A DNA stretch of 64,000 nucleotides from JAHDCJ01 sp039028895 (GTDB lineage Bacteria; Bacteroidota; Bacteroidia; Chitinophagales; Saprospiraceae), in assembly GCA_039028895.1 (NCBI GenBank), contig JBCCHF010000036.1:1-64000 (forward strand), written 5' to 3'. Each line of letters opens with the position of its first letter. Within the stretch, counting starts at the first letter, position 1. Made by a program: the position numbers and the translations under genes. Under the pieces are notes generated by a model. It ran no database searches. It worked only from the letters and a program-made list of their open reading frames with translations, and was not told the origin of the DNA. Of this stretch, positions 1 to 9,100 are shown piece after piece.

Positions 1-126
1 CGACTGCCGACTGCCGACTGCCGACTGCCGACTGCCGACTGCCGACTGCCGACTGCCGACTGCCGACTGCCGACTGCCGACTGCCGACTGCCGACTGCCG
101 ACTGCCGACTGCCGACTGCCGACTGC
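1..126. repeat. 7-bp tandem repeat, 18 copies of CGACTGC
   Basis: Eighteen uninterrupted copies of the heptamer CGACTGC fill the first 126 bases, and the array may continue to the left of the window. It ends 13 bases before the start codon of the SDR gene at 140, so it lies in that gene's 5' leader or promoter. The unit CGACTGC also occurs inside the dispersed intergenic repeat at about 39.05 kb, which suggests the array expanded from a family 1 element. Seven is not a multiple of three and the array is untranslated in the gene model, so length change would alter spacing rather than reading frame. Confidence 0.95.
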
Positions 127-139
127 TAAAAAGCCAGCA

Positions 140-1171
140 ATGACAAAACAACCAAAATCCAAAGTCCTCATCACCGGAATCACAGGGTTTATCGGATCAC
201 ATACCGCTATTCGTTTGCTGAATGAAGGTTATCCTGTACGAGGAACAATGAGAAACCTTGGCCGTGCGGAAGAGATAAAAGCCATTATCCATAAGCATGC
301 GCCAATCGATAAACTGGAATTTGCAAAAGCAGAATTGACCAATAGTGAAGATTGGGACGCTGCGATGGAAGGAATCGGGTTGGTCCAGCATATCGCCTCT
401 CCGCTGCCGCGTACCCTGCCGAAAGACGACCAGAAACTGATCATTCCCGCAAGGAAAGGCGTTTTGAATGTTTTGAGGGCGGCCGAAAAGCATGGGGCTA
501 AACGCGTCGTCCTGACATCTTCTGTATCTGCTATTGGTTATGGATATCCATATAAAAAGAAAACCTACACAGAAGCGGATTGGACCGATGCAAGCAATAT
601 GCGTTACACCAATCCTTATGTGCGCAGCAAAACGATAGCCGAACGCGCAGGATGGGATTTTGTGAATTCAGAATCGGTGAAAATCGAATTAACAGCTGTT
701 AACCCGGTTGCAGTCATGGGGCCGGCTCTCGAAAAAGACTTTGGTACATCAGGACTCTTAGTCAAAAAGCTCATGTCGGGTAAGTTTCCAGGATTGCCAC
801 GTCTCGGGTTTTGTTTGGTAGATGTCAGAGATGTTGCTGAGATGAACTATCAGGCCATGATTAACCCTGAAGCTGCTGGCAAACGTATCATTTGCAACTC
901 TGGTTTCATGTGGCTAACCGATATCGCCGCCTACCTGAAATCGGCATATCCAACCCATGAAAAGAAAATTCCGTCTATCCGGTTTCCGGACATCCTCGTT
1001 CGGTTGTTTAGTCTTTTTGATGGGGAGACAAGGGCCGTCATTAATGAATTGGGCATCGAAAAGAATTATGACGATACGCTAGCCAGGCAGTTATTCAACT
1101 GGAATCCACGCACCCCACAAGCCTCATTGTCAGGAATGGCAGATAGTCTCATCGAAATGGGAATAATTTAG
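140..1171 (+). CDS. NAD(P)-dependent extended SDR (dihydroflavonol-reductase-like epimerase/dehydratase family)
   Basis: The 343-residue protein has a Rossmann nucleotide site TGITGFIG at residues 12-19, a Ser-rich catalytic strand VVLTSSVS at 123-130 and the YxxxK pair Y160/K164, so the catalytic residues of the extended SDR family are present. Length and the late substrate-binding half fit the dihydroflavonol 4-reductase/cinnamoyl-CoA-reductase-like branch, whose bacterial members reduce or oxidise varied aldehydes and alcohols. The substrate is not predictable here. There is no signal peptide, so the enzyme should be cytosolic. It stands alone: the next gene is convergent. Its start lies 13 bases after the heptamer array, with no clear Shine-Dalgarno, which is common in Bacteroidota. 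Confidence 0.85.
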   Translation: MTKQPKSKVLITGITGFIGSHTAIRLLNEGYPVRGTMRNLGRAEEIKAIIHKHAPIDKLEFAKAELTNSEDWDAAMEGIGLVQHIASPLPRTLPKDDQKLIIPARKGVLNVLRAAEKHGAKRVVLTSSVSAIGYGYPYKKKTYTEADWTDASNMRYTNPYVRSKTIAERAGWDFVNSESVKIELTAVNPVAVMGPALEKDFGTSGLLVKKLMSGKFPGLPRLGFCLVDVRDVAEMNYQAMINPEAAGKRIICNSGFMWLTDIAAYLKSAYPTHEKKIPSIRFPDILVRLFSLFDGETRAVINELGIEKNYDDTLARQLFNWNPRTPQASLSGMADSLIEMGII

Positions 1172-1242
1172 CGTGCTAATTCCAATACTCCTTCCTCCAG
1201 TGGTTGGCCATTAAGCATTACGATCTCCGTGATAAGAGCTGC

Positions 1243-2190
1243 CTATTTCGTCAAAGGAAACCAAACAGGTCGGCCATCGAATGCGGTGTGGTTGGTCACG
1301 CGCATCTGTTCACTACCGTCGGTACGCATAATGTAAATCTCGCTGTTCCACTTTTCGTAACGCGCATCAGAATCTCTTAATGATTCGAAAACGATCCAGT
1401 TGCCATCTGGTGATACATCGAAATAAAGATTTCCAGTACCCGGATTAGAAGTTAGTGGTGTCATTTCTTTGGTTGCAAGATCGACAGCGTGAATCTCATA
1501 AGTGCTTTTCTTGCCTTGTAAACGGGCACTGAGGAATATCTTTTTATCGTCTTTCGACCATTTCATGCCTGAGTTCAGGTAACCGCGGTCGGTGATTTTT
1601 GTGCTTCTACGTTTTTTGACATCATAAACCCGTAAAAACAGATTGTGAGGGTCCTTGCCGGAAAGGTATGCAAGTTTGCTACCATCATTCGACCACGCAG
1701 TGTTTTCCAGGAGAGCGGTGTCGCGGGAAGGGCCATTGCTGGTGACTTTCTTTATACCTGTGCCATCAATTTTGGCGACGTAGAGCTCAAGAACCTTATT
1801 GACCCGTTTCCGGAATGCGATCATAGATCCATCAGGGCTATAGCTTCGGTCAAGATCACCTTCTGTAATCGGCTCGTAGGTTATTGGCGTTTCTTTGCCA
1901 GAACTCAAATCTTTTGAGTATTTGGTAAAATTGGACCTGTTTTTCGAACGAGTGAATTCAAGTGTGCGCCCTTCATTTGCCCATTTGGCAAAACTGTTGT
2001 CTTCGGCTGATGCTGTTATCTTTTCAATGCCAGTCCCATTTGGATTAACGAAGAAAATATCTCCATTACCATCGCGATAGGAAGTGAAGGCAATTTTGAG
2101 GTTGCTTGGAAAGTCCTTACTCTGATTTTCTGGTCCCTGTCCACAGGAAAAAACAAATAATCCGAAAAGGAGGAAGATTGAATATTTCAT
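1243..2190 (-). CDS. TolB-like WD40/PD40 beta-propeller lipoprotein
   Basis: The 315-residue product opens with a hydrophobic signal followed by VFSCG, a lipobox placing the acylated Cys near residue 16. The body is a run of PD40-type blades, each carrying a form of the motif SPDG or SNDG followed by I/LAF or LAY (IAFTSYRDGNGDIF, YSPDGSMIAF, WSNDGSKLAYLS, VSPDGNWIVFES), as in the TolB propeller. Such lipoproteins usually act as protein-binding or sensor modules. No enzyme motif is visible. It is convergent with the SDR at 140 and shares no operon with its neighbours. Confidence 0.85.
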   Translation of the reverse strand: MKYSIFLLFGLFVFSCGQGPENQSKDFPSNLKIAFTSYRDGNGDIFFVNPNGTGIEKITASAEDNSFAKWANEGRTLEFTRSKNRSNFTKYSKDLSSGKETPITYEPITEGDLDRSYSPDGSMIAFRKRVNKVLELYVAKIDGTGIKKVTSNGPSRDTALLENTAWSNDGSKLAYLSGKDPHNLFLRVYDVKKRRSTKITDRGYLNSGMKWSKDDKKIFLSARLQGKKSTYEIHAVDLATKEMTPLTSNPGTGNLYFDVSPDGNWIVFESLRDSDARYEKWNSEIYIMRTDGSEQMRVTNHTAFDGRPVWFPLTK

Positions 2191-2277
2191 CGAAATGGGT
2201 TTTGTTCAGAAAAACAAGCCCATCAATTTACGTACCAAGGCTTGCCCAGCTTCCGAAAAAGCCTGCAAGCTAGTAAA

Positions 2278-3141
2278 TTAATTCCGTTCGAGGAACTTAT
2301 GAATAGCTGCAAAATCTAATCTACCCATCCCTTTGTTGTTGGCTTCCGCAAATATTTCCTTTGCCATATTGGACAAATAAAGTGGCTGATTGAGCTCATA
2401 AGCTGTAACCGCAGCCAGGTGAAGATCTTTATGCATTAACTCCAGCGGGAACTGGACTTCATAATCTCCTGACCGGATCATCTCGGCTTTGAATTTGGTG
2501 AATGGGGCCGATACCACCAGGTTAGGCACTACGTCCAAAAGGAACGATTTGTCGATGCCCATTTTCTCGCCGAGTAGAATGGTTTCAGAAAACATGATCA
2601 TCGATTGTGCTAACATAGCATTGACCAGCATTTTGAAGGATGCGCCTTTTCCTGTTTCCCCAATGTGCAGGATTTTTTTACCCATCATTTCAAGGTATGG
2701 CATTACTGAGTCTAGTTCCGATTTTTCGCCACCTATAAAGAAGGTGAGTTCTGCATTTGCAGCATGTGGCTTTGTTCCGGCAACAGGGGCATCCAAATAC
2801 CTGACTCCCGCTTTTGCTGCTGCCTGGTGAGATTTTCGGGTAAACGAAGGATTGACAGTAGAGCAATCGGCCCAAACAGCATTGGCTTTCATCGCTTTCA
2901 AGGCGCCATTTTCACCCAACATTATCGTCTCCACGACCTCAGGATTGGCCAACATCGTAAAAACGATATCCGCTTCAGCTACCGCTTCTTCCTTGCTTAA
3001 TGCCTTGATGGCGCCTTTATCTTGCAGAGACTCTAGAGGTAATGGTGAGCGATTAAAAACGATAAGATCCACGTTGTGTTTTAGCAAATTTGCGGCCATT
3101 CGGCTGCCCATGATTCCGAGTCCGATGAATGCAATTTTCAT
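2278..3141 (-). CDS. Beta-hydroxyacid dehydrogenase (3-hydroxyisobutyrate dehydrogenase / glyoxylate reductase family)
   Basis: This 287-residue cytosolic NAD(P)-dependent dehydrogenase shows the dinucleotide site GLGIMG at residues 7-12, the substrate-loop motif DAPVAGTKPHA at 117-127, and the catalytic lysine helix GKGASFKMLVNAML with K170 and N174. The KP/HA version of the substrate loop resembles the GLYR1/glyoxylate-succinic-semialdehyde reductase branch more than classic 3-hydroxyisobutyrate dehydrogenase, so reduction of a small aldehyde acid is a reasonable guess. It lies 14 bases downstream of the AraC-type regulator on the same strand and is probably co-transcribed with and controlled by it. 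Confidence 0.88.
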   Translation of the reverse strand: MKIAFIGLGIMGSRMAANLLKHNVDLIVFNRSPLPLESLQDKGAIKALSKEEAVAEADIVFTMLANPEVVETIMLGENGALKAMKANAVWADCSTVNPSFTRKSHQAAAKAGVRYLDAPVAGTKPHAANAELTFFIGGEKSELDSVMPYLEMMGKKILHIGETGKGASFKMLVNAMLAQSMIMFSETILLGEKMGIDKSFLLDVVPNLVVSAPFTKFKAEMIRSGDYEVQFPLELMHKDLHLAAVTAYELNQPLYLSNMAKEIFAEANNKGMGRLDFAAIHKFLERN

Positions 3142-3155
3142 ATCTGTTTTTGATT

Positions 3156-4034
3156 TTATTGCACCTGATTACGATGCAAGTTGAGGATGTATTGTTTCGG
3201 CGATAGACCGTATTTTTCTTTAAATGCTTTAATGAAGTAGGAGATGTTTTCGTAACCTGTTTCAAGCGCGAGTTCTGTAACACTCATTTCCTTTTTTGTC
3301 AGCATGTTAATGGCTTTTTCCAGCCGTTTCTCCTTGAGCCATTTTTGAGGCGTAATATCGAAATAGGCCTTGAAGTCGCGACGAAATGAGCTTATACTCC
3401 TTCCCGTAAGGTAAGCGTAGTCTTCAACCTTCAGTGGCTTATCATAATTTTTCTCCATAAAGGATTTGATATTCCGCTTTCGCGGAAGGGTTAACCGGAA
3501 AAGGAAATTGACAAAATCCTGTTCAGGAGCAAGGCCAGATAACAGATTGAGCAACTCAAGGATTTTAAGCTCAAGGACATTCTTATTGCGAAGATTATTA
3601 TCATGATAAATACTGACCAAAGACTCGGCAAATTGCTGAACCACGGGGACCGTTCCAAACTTTAAATGATCAGGTACGTGTTCCCTTGATATTTCGGTCA
3701 CCTTTGTTGTTGAAAGGAATTCACTGATGATCTGGTCATCAAAATAGAAAAGGATGCTTTTGAAAACACCATCTTTAGGCAGCAAGTCTGAAATGTAATA
3801 CACTCCACGGGGTACAAACACGATTTCACCGGCATGGACTGTGGTCAGGTTGCCATCATAGGTCCTGATATGTTGCTGCCCATCCAGTAAAACGGAGATC
3901 ACATGATTCGAGATATATCCTTCTCGATTAACGATAGGCGCAGTAAGCATTTTCCGAAGGATACAAACATTACCATCCCGCAGTATCGTAGTGACCCGTT
4001 CATCATCAAACAACCTTTGCGGAATAAGTATCAT
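3156..4034 (-). CDS. AraC-family transcriptional regulator
   Basis: The 292-residue protein has an N-terminal cupin-like sensor half (the GEIVFVPRGVYYISD segment near residue 70 is a typical beta-barrel effector pocket) and a C-terminal double helix-turn-helix from about residue 190. The second HTH carries the AraC signature VTELALETGYENISYFIKAFKEKYGLSPKQY. It lies directly upstream of the beta-hydroxyacid dehydrogenase with a 14-base gap, so that gene is the likely target and autoregulation is plausible. The effector is unknown. A family 1 intergenic repeat at about 4.12-4.18 kb lies in its upstream region. Confidence 0.92.
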   Translation of the reverse strand: MILIPQRLFDDERVTTILRDGNVCILRKMLTAPIVNREGYISNHVISVLLDGQQHIRTYDGNLTTVHAGEIVFVPRGVYYISDLLPKDGVFKSILFYFDDQIISEFLSTTKVTEISREHVPDHLKFGTVPVVQQFAESLVSIYHDNNLRNKNVLELKILELLNLLSGLAPEQDFVNFLFRLTLPRKRNIKSFMEKNYDKPLKVEDYAYLTGRSISSFRRDFKAYFDITPQKWLKEKRLEKAINMLTKKEMSVTELALETGYENISYFIKAFKEKYGLSPKQYILNLHRNQVQ

Positions 4035-4120
4035 CTCTTTTTTTCTGCAAGATGGCAGGATTCTGTCGCAAAAACTAATCGAAAAACGTCAGAAATGATA
4101 AAAACACGTCAATAAACAAG

Positions 4121-4184
4121 CCGCCACTTCGCTTACAAGAAAAACAAGTAGGCGAAGCGACAACAGGTAAGGCGAAGCCGACAG
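4121..4184. repeat. Dispersed intergenic repeat, family 1 (copy A)
   Basis: A short copy of the AAGTAAGCGAC-type repeat with two GCGAAGC motifs (4152-4158 and 4172-4178). GCGAAGC is a heptamer known to form an unusually stable single-stranded mini-hairpin. The copy fills the gap between the AraC regulator and the end of the PQQ-like gene. Confidence 0.7.
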
Positions 4185-4191
4185 ATTTTAA

Positions 4192-6210
4192 TCAAAACTG
4201 ATATCCATCAATTGTATTCGCGTTCGATTGGTAGAATACCCGGTTTTCGATCATGTCAACATTGTACTTCGGATATTTCTCATTGCCAAGATTAATAGCA
4301 GTAATGATTTTGCCATCAGACTTACTCACCTGGGCAAGATGGTTTTCCTTTTTCCCGGCAGCCATCATGATAAAAACGAAGTCGCGGGTTTGCGTACTAG
4401 CCTTGAATCGACGGTTAGCCGCCTGGAAGGCCTGGCCGGAAAATGAGAAACTCTGGTTGGCATAATCACCATATACGTCAGATACATAACCTGTAAGATC
4501 TTTAGCAAGTTGAGCTCCCTGGTCGGCATCACGCACCTGGATGTTTTGAGACACGTAGCCATAAGCCCCCGAATTGATACCAGATGAAATACCATCAAGG
4601 ATCGAAAGTACAGCCAATGCTCTAAGGAAAGCACGCTTGGCCCTTGGCTCTTGGGGAGCCGGGTAATATTCGTGGAATAACAGTTTGCCATCGCGACCAA
4701 CCATTGCCACGTTTTGACTTGAAGACATGAAGATGCCTTGTTCAGACAGCTCCACGCTTTCTGGTTTTTCTTTGCCCTCGAATTTGAGATCTGTTGATCC
4801 CAGTTGACCCATCGAGCCATTGGATTTATCAAGAGCATACAGTGACTTCCCCTTTACGGAGAAAGCAAAAGTCTGGTCACCTTCAGAGGCCATCAAGGTG
4901 GCAGCAGCCGGAATAGGGTCATCAGAAAGCATAACTCCTGTAGATACATTCAGGATATTGATCTCTTTGTTGGTGCCCACTAGCATTCCTTTTGCTGTTT
5001 CCTCGAGGTACTCGACCGTACCTTTGATCTTGGTTGGCTTTTTATACCTGAATTCACCAGTGGCTTTGTCAACGATATTGAGGTGGCATTTTTCTTTAAA
5101 AGCATTACTACTCTCATCAGTGCAACCAACTAGCATTAAGTCATCCCCAACATAGGCGTAACCAGTAACTTCCCCTTTCATGCTCACCCCACCTTTTCTT
5201 TTGCCCCACAGTTTTGCTCCGGTCATATAGTCCAGTAAGTGGATATTACCTCCTTGAAGAGCTACCATTAGACCAGTCTCTATCGGAAGAATTAGTCCAA
5301 TGGGCTTACTCATAGATACTTCTTTTTTCCATAATTTCTTGCCATCACTCATCCTGAAAGCATTATAAGAAGAAGTGATTTTAGTAGTCTGTGAGGTCGT
5401 TCCACTTGAAGAGGTATTCATCGTAACATTCTCGACATCTACAGCAATGAAAAAGGCATCAATATCCGTTGCCGGAAAAAATACCTGAGCTTCGGGTGTT
5501 GTACCTGCCCCGCCGCTAATGTCACCAAGCACCTGCAATAAGGCATTAGCCACCGCACCATCTTTCATGCCCGAGAAAGAGGTATCCCAAATGATTTCTC
5601 CTGTTTTGGAATTCATTTTATAGGCTGCAAAAACGCTGGTAAGTAAAAACTCGTCATTCCCTAAGCCAACTAGGCCAGTGATTCGATCGTATTTAGGATT
5701 CTGGGTCCATAATACTGACCCGTTTTCCATACTGACCATAGCGATCTTGGTGGCACTATTTGTTTCCCTCCCAATTACGAAAATGGAACGGTTTTCATAC
5801 AGAAAATAGAATTCATCAACCTGGGCAATGCCTGCATCTTTTGAAGAAAAATAGACTTTCCCTTCAATCGGGTCGAGTACGAAAATCGAGAAATCGCCAC
5901 TTTTGCTGTTGATCGCCACAAACGGACTACCTTCAATTTCATCAAAGGTCTCGTCGTCGAGATATGGAAGGTCGTCGTTTTTCCAGGCAATCTCTCCGTT
6001 TTCCGGATTTACCCCATAAACCGATTTATTGGTTTGGGCGATCAGAAATCCGAGAGAGGTAACTCGGTGCCAGTAAATGGTTTCATCGTCAAATTGTACC
6101 GTCCAGGAAGGAACGGCTGTTTCTGTAGTTTCCTGGGCAAAACTTGGCATAGAAAACAGGATACCCAATAACGCGCAAAGCAATACGCTTTTGGTAAAAA
6201 TCTGAAACAT
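4192..6210 (-). CDS. Secreted PQQ-like beta-propeller repeat protein
   Basis: The 672-residue protein starts with a Sec signal peptide (LLCALLGILFSMPSFAQ). It then has repeated PQQ-like blades such as YGVNPENGEIAWKND, VSMENGSVLWTQN, KMNSKTGEIIWDTS and FRMSDGKKLWKK, each with the D/NxxTGxxxW pattern. This is the fold of BamB and of quinoprotein dehydrogenases, but no heme or PQQ active-site residues stand out, so binding or scaffolding is more likely than catalysis. There is no C-terminal sorting tail, so it probably stays periplasmic. Its promoter region is shared divergently with the SDR at 6354. Confidence 0.8.
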   Translation of the reverse strand: MFQIFTKSVLLCALLGILFSMPSFAQETTETAVPSWTVQFDDETIYWHRVTSLGFLIAQTNKSVYGVNPENGEIAWKNDDLPYLDDETFDEIEGSPFVAINSKSGDFSIFVLDPIEGKVYFSSKDAGIAQVDEFYFLYENRSIFVIGRETNSATKIAMVSMENGSVLWTQNPKYDRITGLVGLGNDEFLLTSVFAAYKMNSKTGEIIWDTSFSGMKDGAVANALLQVLGDISGGAGTTPEAQVFFPATDIDAFFIAVDVENVTMNTSSSGTTSQTTKITSSYNAFRMSDGKKLWKKEVSMSKPIGLILPIETGLMVALQGGNIHLLDYMTGAKLWGKRKGGVSMKGEVTGYAYVGDDLMLVGCTDESSNAFKEKCHLNIVDKATGEFRYKKPTKIKGTVEYLEETAKGMLVGTNKEINILNVSTGVMLSDDPIPAAATLMASEGDQTFAFSVKGKSLYALDKSNGSMGQLGSTDLKFEGKEKPESVELSEQGIFMSSSQNVAMVGRDGKLLFHEYYPAPQEPRAKRAFLRALAVLSILDGISSGINSGAYGYVSQNIQVRDADQGAQLAKDLTGYVSDVYGDYANQSFSFSGQAFQAANRRFKASTQTRDFVFIMMAAGKKENHLAQVSKSDGKIITAINLGNEKYPKYNVDMIENRVFYQSNANTIDGYQF

Positions 6211-6353
6211 GATTTTTTGGATTTTATGTGATTGGGAAGCTGAGCCAGTAGGGTTCGTTCAGTGTTTTATCAAATTGTTTGCCAATTCTTCCGTTCCCTT
6301 AATTTAGTCAATATGTGTTGAAAGTTTTAATTTTAGGAAACGCATAAAGAATT

Positions 6354-7208
6354 ATGGATCAAAAGATTGTTTTAATAACAGGGGGCAATGCCGGCATTGG
6401 AAAACAAACTGCTATCAGTTTGGCCCAAAAAGGAGCAATAGTGGTTATCGTTAGCCGCAATTTACAAAAAGGCGAAAAAGCCGTTGAAGAAATCAGGCAG
6501 AAATCAGGTTCACAAAATGTAGACCTTTTGACTGCTGATCTTTCCAGCTTGCAGTCGGTTCGAGATCTGACTGCTGCCTTCAAAAATAAATATCAGTCGC
6601 TCGACGTCCTAGTCAACAACGCGGGTTGTATTCTGACAAGCCATTCACTGACTACAGATGGTTATGAGTTGCAATTTGGTGTGAACCACCTCTCACATTT
6701 TCTATTAACCCATCTTTTATTGGATTATCTGGAAGCTGCTACTGAGGGCCGAATCGTCAATGTTTCTTCCATGGCGCACTACACCGGGAAACTGGATTTT
6801 GACGCCCTTACGGGAAACCAAGACCATTACGACGGTATGGCTGCTTATCGGTGTTCTAAACTTTGTAACGTACTTTTTACACGTGAATTCGGTCGTCGTT
6901 TTCCTGATTCACAGGTAACAGCTAATTGTCTCCATCCTGGTGTGGTGAAAACGAGGATTGGTAATAAATCCAATTTGCTATTTTCTCTGGTGTGGACCAT
7001 CATGAAACCTTTTATGCTAACAGAAAAAAGGGGCGCGAAAACGTCAATCTTCCTGGCGTCATCTCCAAAGGTAAAAGGTGTCACTGGTCAATATTTCAAC
7101 CAACATCAAAAGGAGAAAACACCGTCTGATCTTGCTCAAGATGAAGCACTGGCCGCAAAACTCTGGGAGTACAGTCTAGCTGCTACCGGATTATCCAACT
7201 CGAAATAA
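6354..7208 (+). CDS. Short-chain dehydrogenase/reductase (retinol-dehydrogenase-like)
   Basis: The 284-residue classical SDR contains TGGNAGIG at residues 9-16, the structural motif NNAG at 88-91, N111, S138/S139 and the YxxxK dyad Y165/K169, giving a complete catalytic tetrad. The pattern NHLSHFLLTHLLLDYL followed by RIVNVSSMAH is typical of the retinol dehydrogenase/WW-domain oxidoreductase-like group. In bacteria these reduce hydrophobic aldehydes or ketones. No membrane segment is obvious. The next gene starts 14 bases downstream on the same strand, so the two probably form an operon. Confidence 0.88.
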   Translation: MDQKIVLITGGNAGIGKQTAISLAQKGAIVVIVSRNLQKGEKAVEEIRQKSGSQNVDLLTADLSSLQSVRDLTAAFKNKYQSLDVLVNNAGCILTSHSLTTDGYELQFGVNHLSHFLLTHLLLDYLEAATEGRIVNVSSMAHYTGKLDFDALTGNQDHYDGMAAYRCSKLCNVLFTREFGRRFPDSQVTANCLHPGVVKTRIGNKSNLLFSLVWTIMKPFMLTEKRGAKTSIFLASSPKVKGVTGQYFNQHQKEKTPSDLAQDEALAAKLWEYSLAATGLSNSK

Positions 7209-7222
7209 ATAACTCAGGAAAT

Positions 7223-8068
7223 ATGCTCAAACATCTGATCCCTGTTCTACTGCTCACGTTGTTTATCGCCTGTATGTCCAAAGGCCCACAAAGAGTAGAA
7301 GTGGAAGTGCCAAAGACCAGTGAACCAGTTGCCCATGAGGTCCATTACATCGCCAACGAAGGGGTATTGATAAAAACGCCAGCAGGTAATATTTTGATTG
7401 ATGCGATCCATGATCTCTACGATCAAAAATATATGTACACCCCGGAATCGGTAATGGATGACATCATGGCAGCCAATTACCCTTTTGAAAATATCGACGC
7501 CATTATGATCACCCATGTACATTCCGATCATTTTGATGCACAATTGATCGGCCAATATCTTCAAAGACATCCGGTTGGCTTATTAGCTGCCCAGCAAGTT
7601 TGCGATAGCGTCAGGAAACACTGGCCGAGTGCAACCTTCCTCGAACAATTGATTGAGATTGAGCAGGATCAGGAGATTACCGATTTTTCATTCAAGGATA
7701 TCAAAGTGAAAGCGATTAAGCTTGAACATTCAGCAGCAAGCTTTAACGGGTGGGTTCAAAATTTTGGTTATCATATTGAACTTGGTGGAAGAACCTATAT
7801 CCACCTTGGTGACGCTGAAATTACGCCCAAAAACCTCGATAATATCGAAGCAGCAGCCGGCAATGCTGTTGATATGGCTATCCTGCCTTTCTGGTGGTTG
7901 TACACCAATGGACAAAACTGGATGAAAGCCCGATTTTTCCCGGGAGCCATTATCGGGGTCCATGTGAAAGTACCTGATTCACATCAGTTTGAAGAGGCCC
8001 TGGAAGCTCAGTTTCCCAATCTTGAAATCTTTAATGAGTCTATGGAAAAAGTGATTATCAAGGAGTGA
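7223..8068 (+). CDS. Metallo-beta-lactamase-fold hydrolase, lipoprotein
   Basis: The 281-residue product has a lipoprotein signal ending in LFIAC with the acylated Cys at residue 17, so it is membrane-anchored. The metal motif THVHSDHFD supplies H98, H100, D102 and H103, and a later HLGDAE offers the next ligands, as in the UlaG-like/metal-dependent hydrolase branch of the MBL fold. The reaction is unknown. UlaG-type relatives open lactones or cleave phosphodiesters. It follows the SDR by 14 bases and is convergent with the alpha/beta hydrolase. A long inverted repeat lies between them. Confidence 0.85.
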   Translation: MLKHLIPVLLLTLFIACMSKGPQRVEVEVPKTSEPVAHEVHYIANEGVLIKTPAGNILIDAIHDLYDQKYMYTPESVMDDIMAANYPFENIDAIMITHVHSDHFDAQLIGQYLQRHPVGLLAAQQVCDSVRKHWPSATFLEQLIEIEQDQEITDFSFKDIKVKAIKLEHSAASFNGWVQNFGYHIELGGRTYIHLGDAEITPKNLDNIEAAAGNAVDMAILPFWWLYTNGQNWMKARFFPGAIIGVHVKVPDSHQFEEALEAQFPNLEIFNESMEKVIIKE

Positions 8069-8100
8069 TAATTGTTTTTAGAACGCTGGGTCCTCTACGA

Positions 8101-8151
8101 GAGACCCTGCTAGGAAAGTGGCTGGTTTTCCTTTTGTTCCAGCAGGGTCTC
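8101..8151. terminator. Inverted repeat between convergent genes, probable bidirectional terminator
   Basis: GAGACCCTGCT at 8101-8111 is repeated in perfect inverse at 8141-8151. An inner stem (AGGAAA with TTTCCT) lies within the 29-base spacer, so the whole can fold as a long hairpin. Its place between two convergent genes fits transcription termination for both, although a clean T-tract is lacking. Confidence 0.5.
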
Positions 8152-8187
8152 CTGAAAGGGGCCTTGCCTAACTAATATTTTAAATCG

Positions 8188-8240
8188 AAGAATTTACCTT
8201 CGCGAATCTCTGCGAATTCCTTGGCGTACTTTGCGGATTA
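8188..8240. repeat. Intergenic repeat, family 3 (TCTGCGAA...TTTGCGG element)
   Basis: The stretch TTCGCGAATCTCTGCGAA followed by TTCCTTGGCGTACTTTGCGG and TTAAA has the look of a small degenerate intergenic repeat in which GCG-containing hexamers recur at regular spacing. I know similar elements from other bacterial genomes, but here it occurs only once and has no assigned role. Confidence 0.4.
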
Positions 8241-8246
8241 AAACGC

Positions 8247-9050
8247 CTAATCTTCTCTCAAGCAAAATTCTAGAAACGAACCTACCATTTCCTGCGTCTC
8301 CGCTTTCGCCTCATGCATTCCGGCGTGACCGATGCCTTCAAGAATATGGATGCTGGCCACCTTTGGCAAAGGGGTTTGATTTGAACTGTATTCCCACGGG
8401 ACCAACTCGTCTTCCTTCCCGATAACAAACAGAACGGGTACACTGGCTTTCGCCAATACTTTAGAACGGTCGGGTCGGTTTTGCATAGCTTTTAGCGCTT
8501 CAATCAGCCCTTCTTGACCAGCCTCAATGCCACGTTGTATCATTTTATCGATAGTCGAACTAAATTTGTCCCTTGCTTTTTCGCCAAATAGCTTTGGTAC
8601 AAGTTGCCTGACAAACGGACCAGCACCATGTTTTTCAAGAAAGTCGATCCCTTGTTGGCGGCCTTCTTTTTTTGCTTCAGTATCCGCATAGGGATGCGAG
8701 TGGAAAAGACCAATGCCTTCGAGAAGCGATGCATGCTGTTCCGCGAAAGCGAGGGTAGCATAACCACCCATCGAGTGACCGACGATAATACATTTTTCCA
8801 ATTGAAGTTCATCGAATATGCCTTTAATCACAGCAGCGAAATCGCTGATGGAAACTCCCTCCCACGCAGGAGAATCTCCAAAGCCGGGTAAGTCTGGTCT
8901 AATGACCTGATATATTCCGGTAAACGGATCAATAAAATCATCCCATACCGATTTATCTTCACCAAATCCGTGAACGAAAAAAACCGGGTAACCTTCTCCG
9001 GTTACCTCCCACGTAATGTCGTGGCCGTTGATGTTAGTTGTTTTGATCAT
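8247..9050 (-). CDS. Alpha/beta-fold hydrolase
   Basis: The 267-residue cytosolic protein shows the oxyanion-region motif VHGFGED (26-32), the nucleophile elbow GHSMGGYATL with S93, the acid region VIGKEDELVP and a catalytic histidine in GIGHAGMHEA near the C-terminus. The Ser-Asp-His triad is complete. The size and lid region fit the large esterase/epoxide hydrolase/dehalogenase-like group, and the Ser nucleophile points to an esterase or C-C hydrolase. The substrate is unknown. It is monocistronic, divergent from the amidohydrolase at 9101 across a 50-base gap. Confidence 0.88.
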   Translation of the reverse strand: MIKTTNINGHDITWEVTGEGYPVFFVHGFGEDKSVWDDFIDPFTGIYQVIRPDLPGFGDSPAWEGVSISDFAAVIKGIFDELQLEKCIIVGHSMGGYATLAFAEQHASLLEGIGLFHSHPYADTEAKKEGRQQGIDFLEKHGAGPFVRQLVPKLFGEKARDKFSSTIDKMIQRGIEAGQEGLIEALKAMQNRPDRSKVLAKASVPVLFVIGKEDELVPWEYSSNQTPLPKVASIHILEGIGHAGMHEAKAETQEMVGSFLEFCLRED

Positions 9051-9070
9051 ATTTTACCCTGACAAAAAGT

Positions 9071-9078
9071 TATATTTG
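9071..9078 (+). promoter_or_regulatory. Bacteroidota -7 element (TATATTTG) before the amidohydrolase gene
   Basis: TATATTTG matches the Bacteroidota primary sigma -7 consensus TAnnTTTG and sits 22 bases upstream of the ATG at 9101. No good -33 TTTG is seen at the expected spacing, so this is a candidate only. Confidence 0.45.
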
Positions 9079-9100
9079 CTGCATATAAAATTATAAAAAT

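Noticed and set aside
1..126. CRISPR array
   Set aside because: The heptamer copies are directly adjacent without spacers, so it is a tandem repeat and not a CRISPR.
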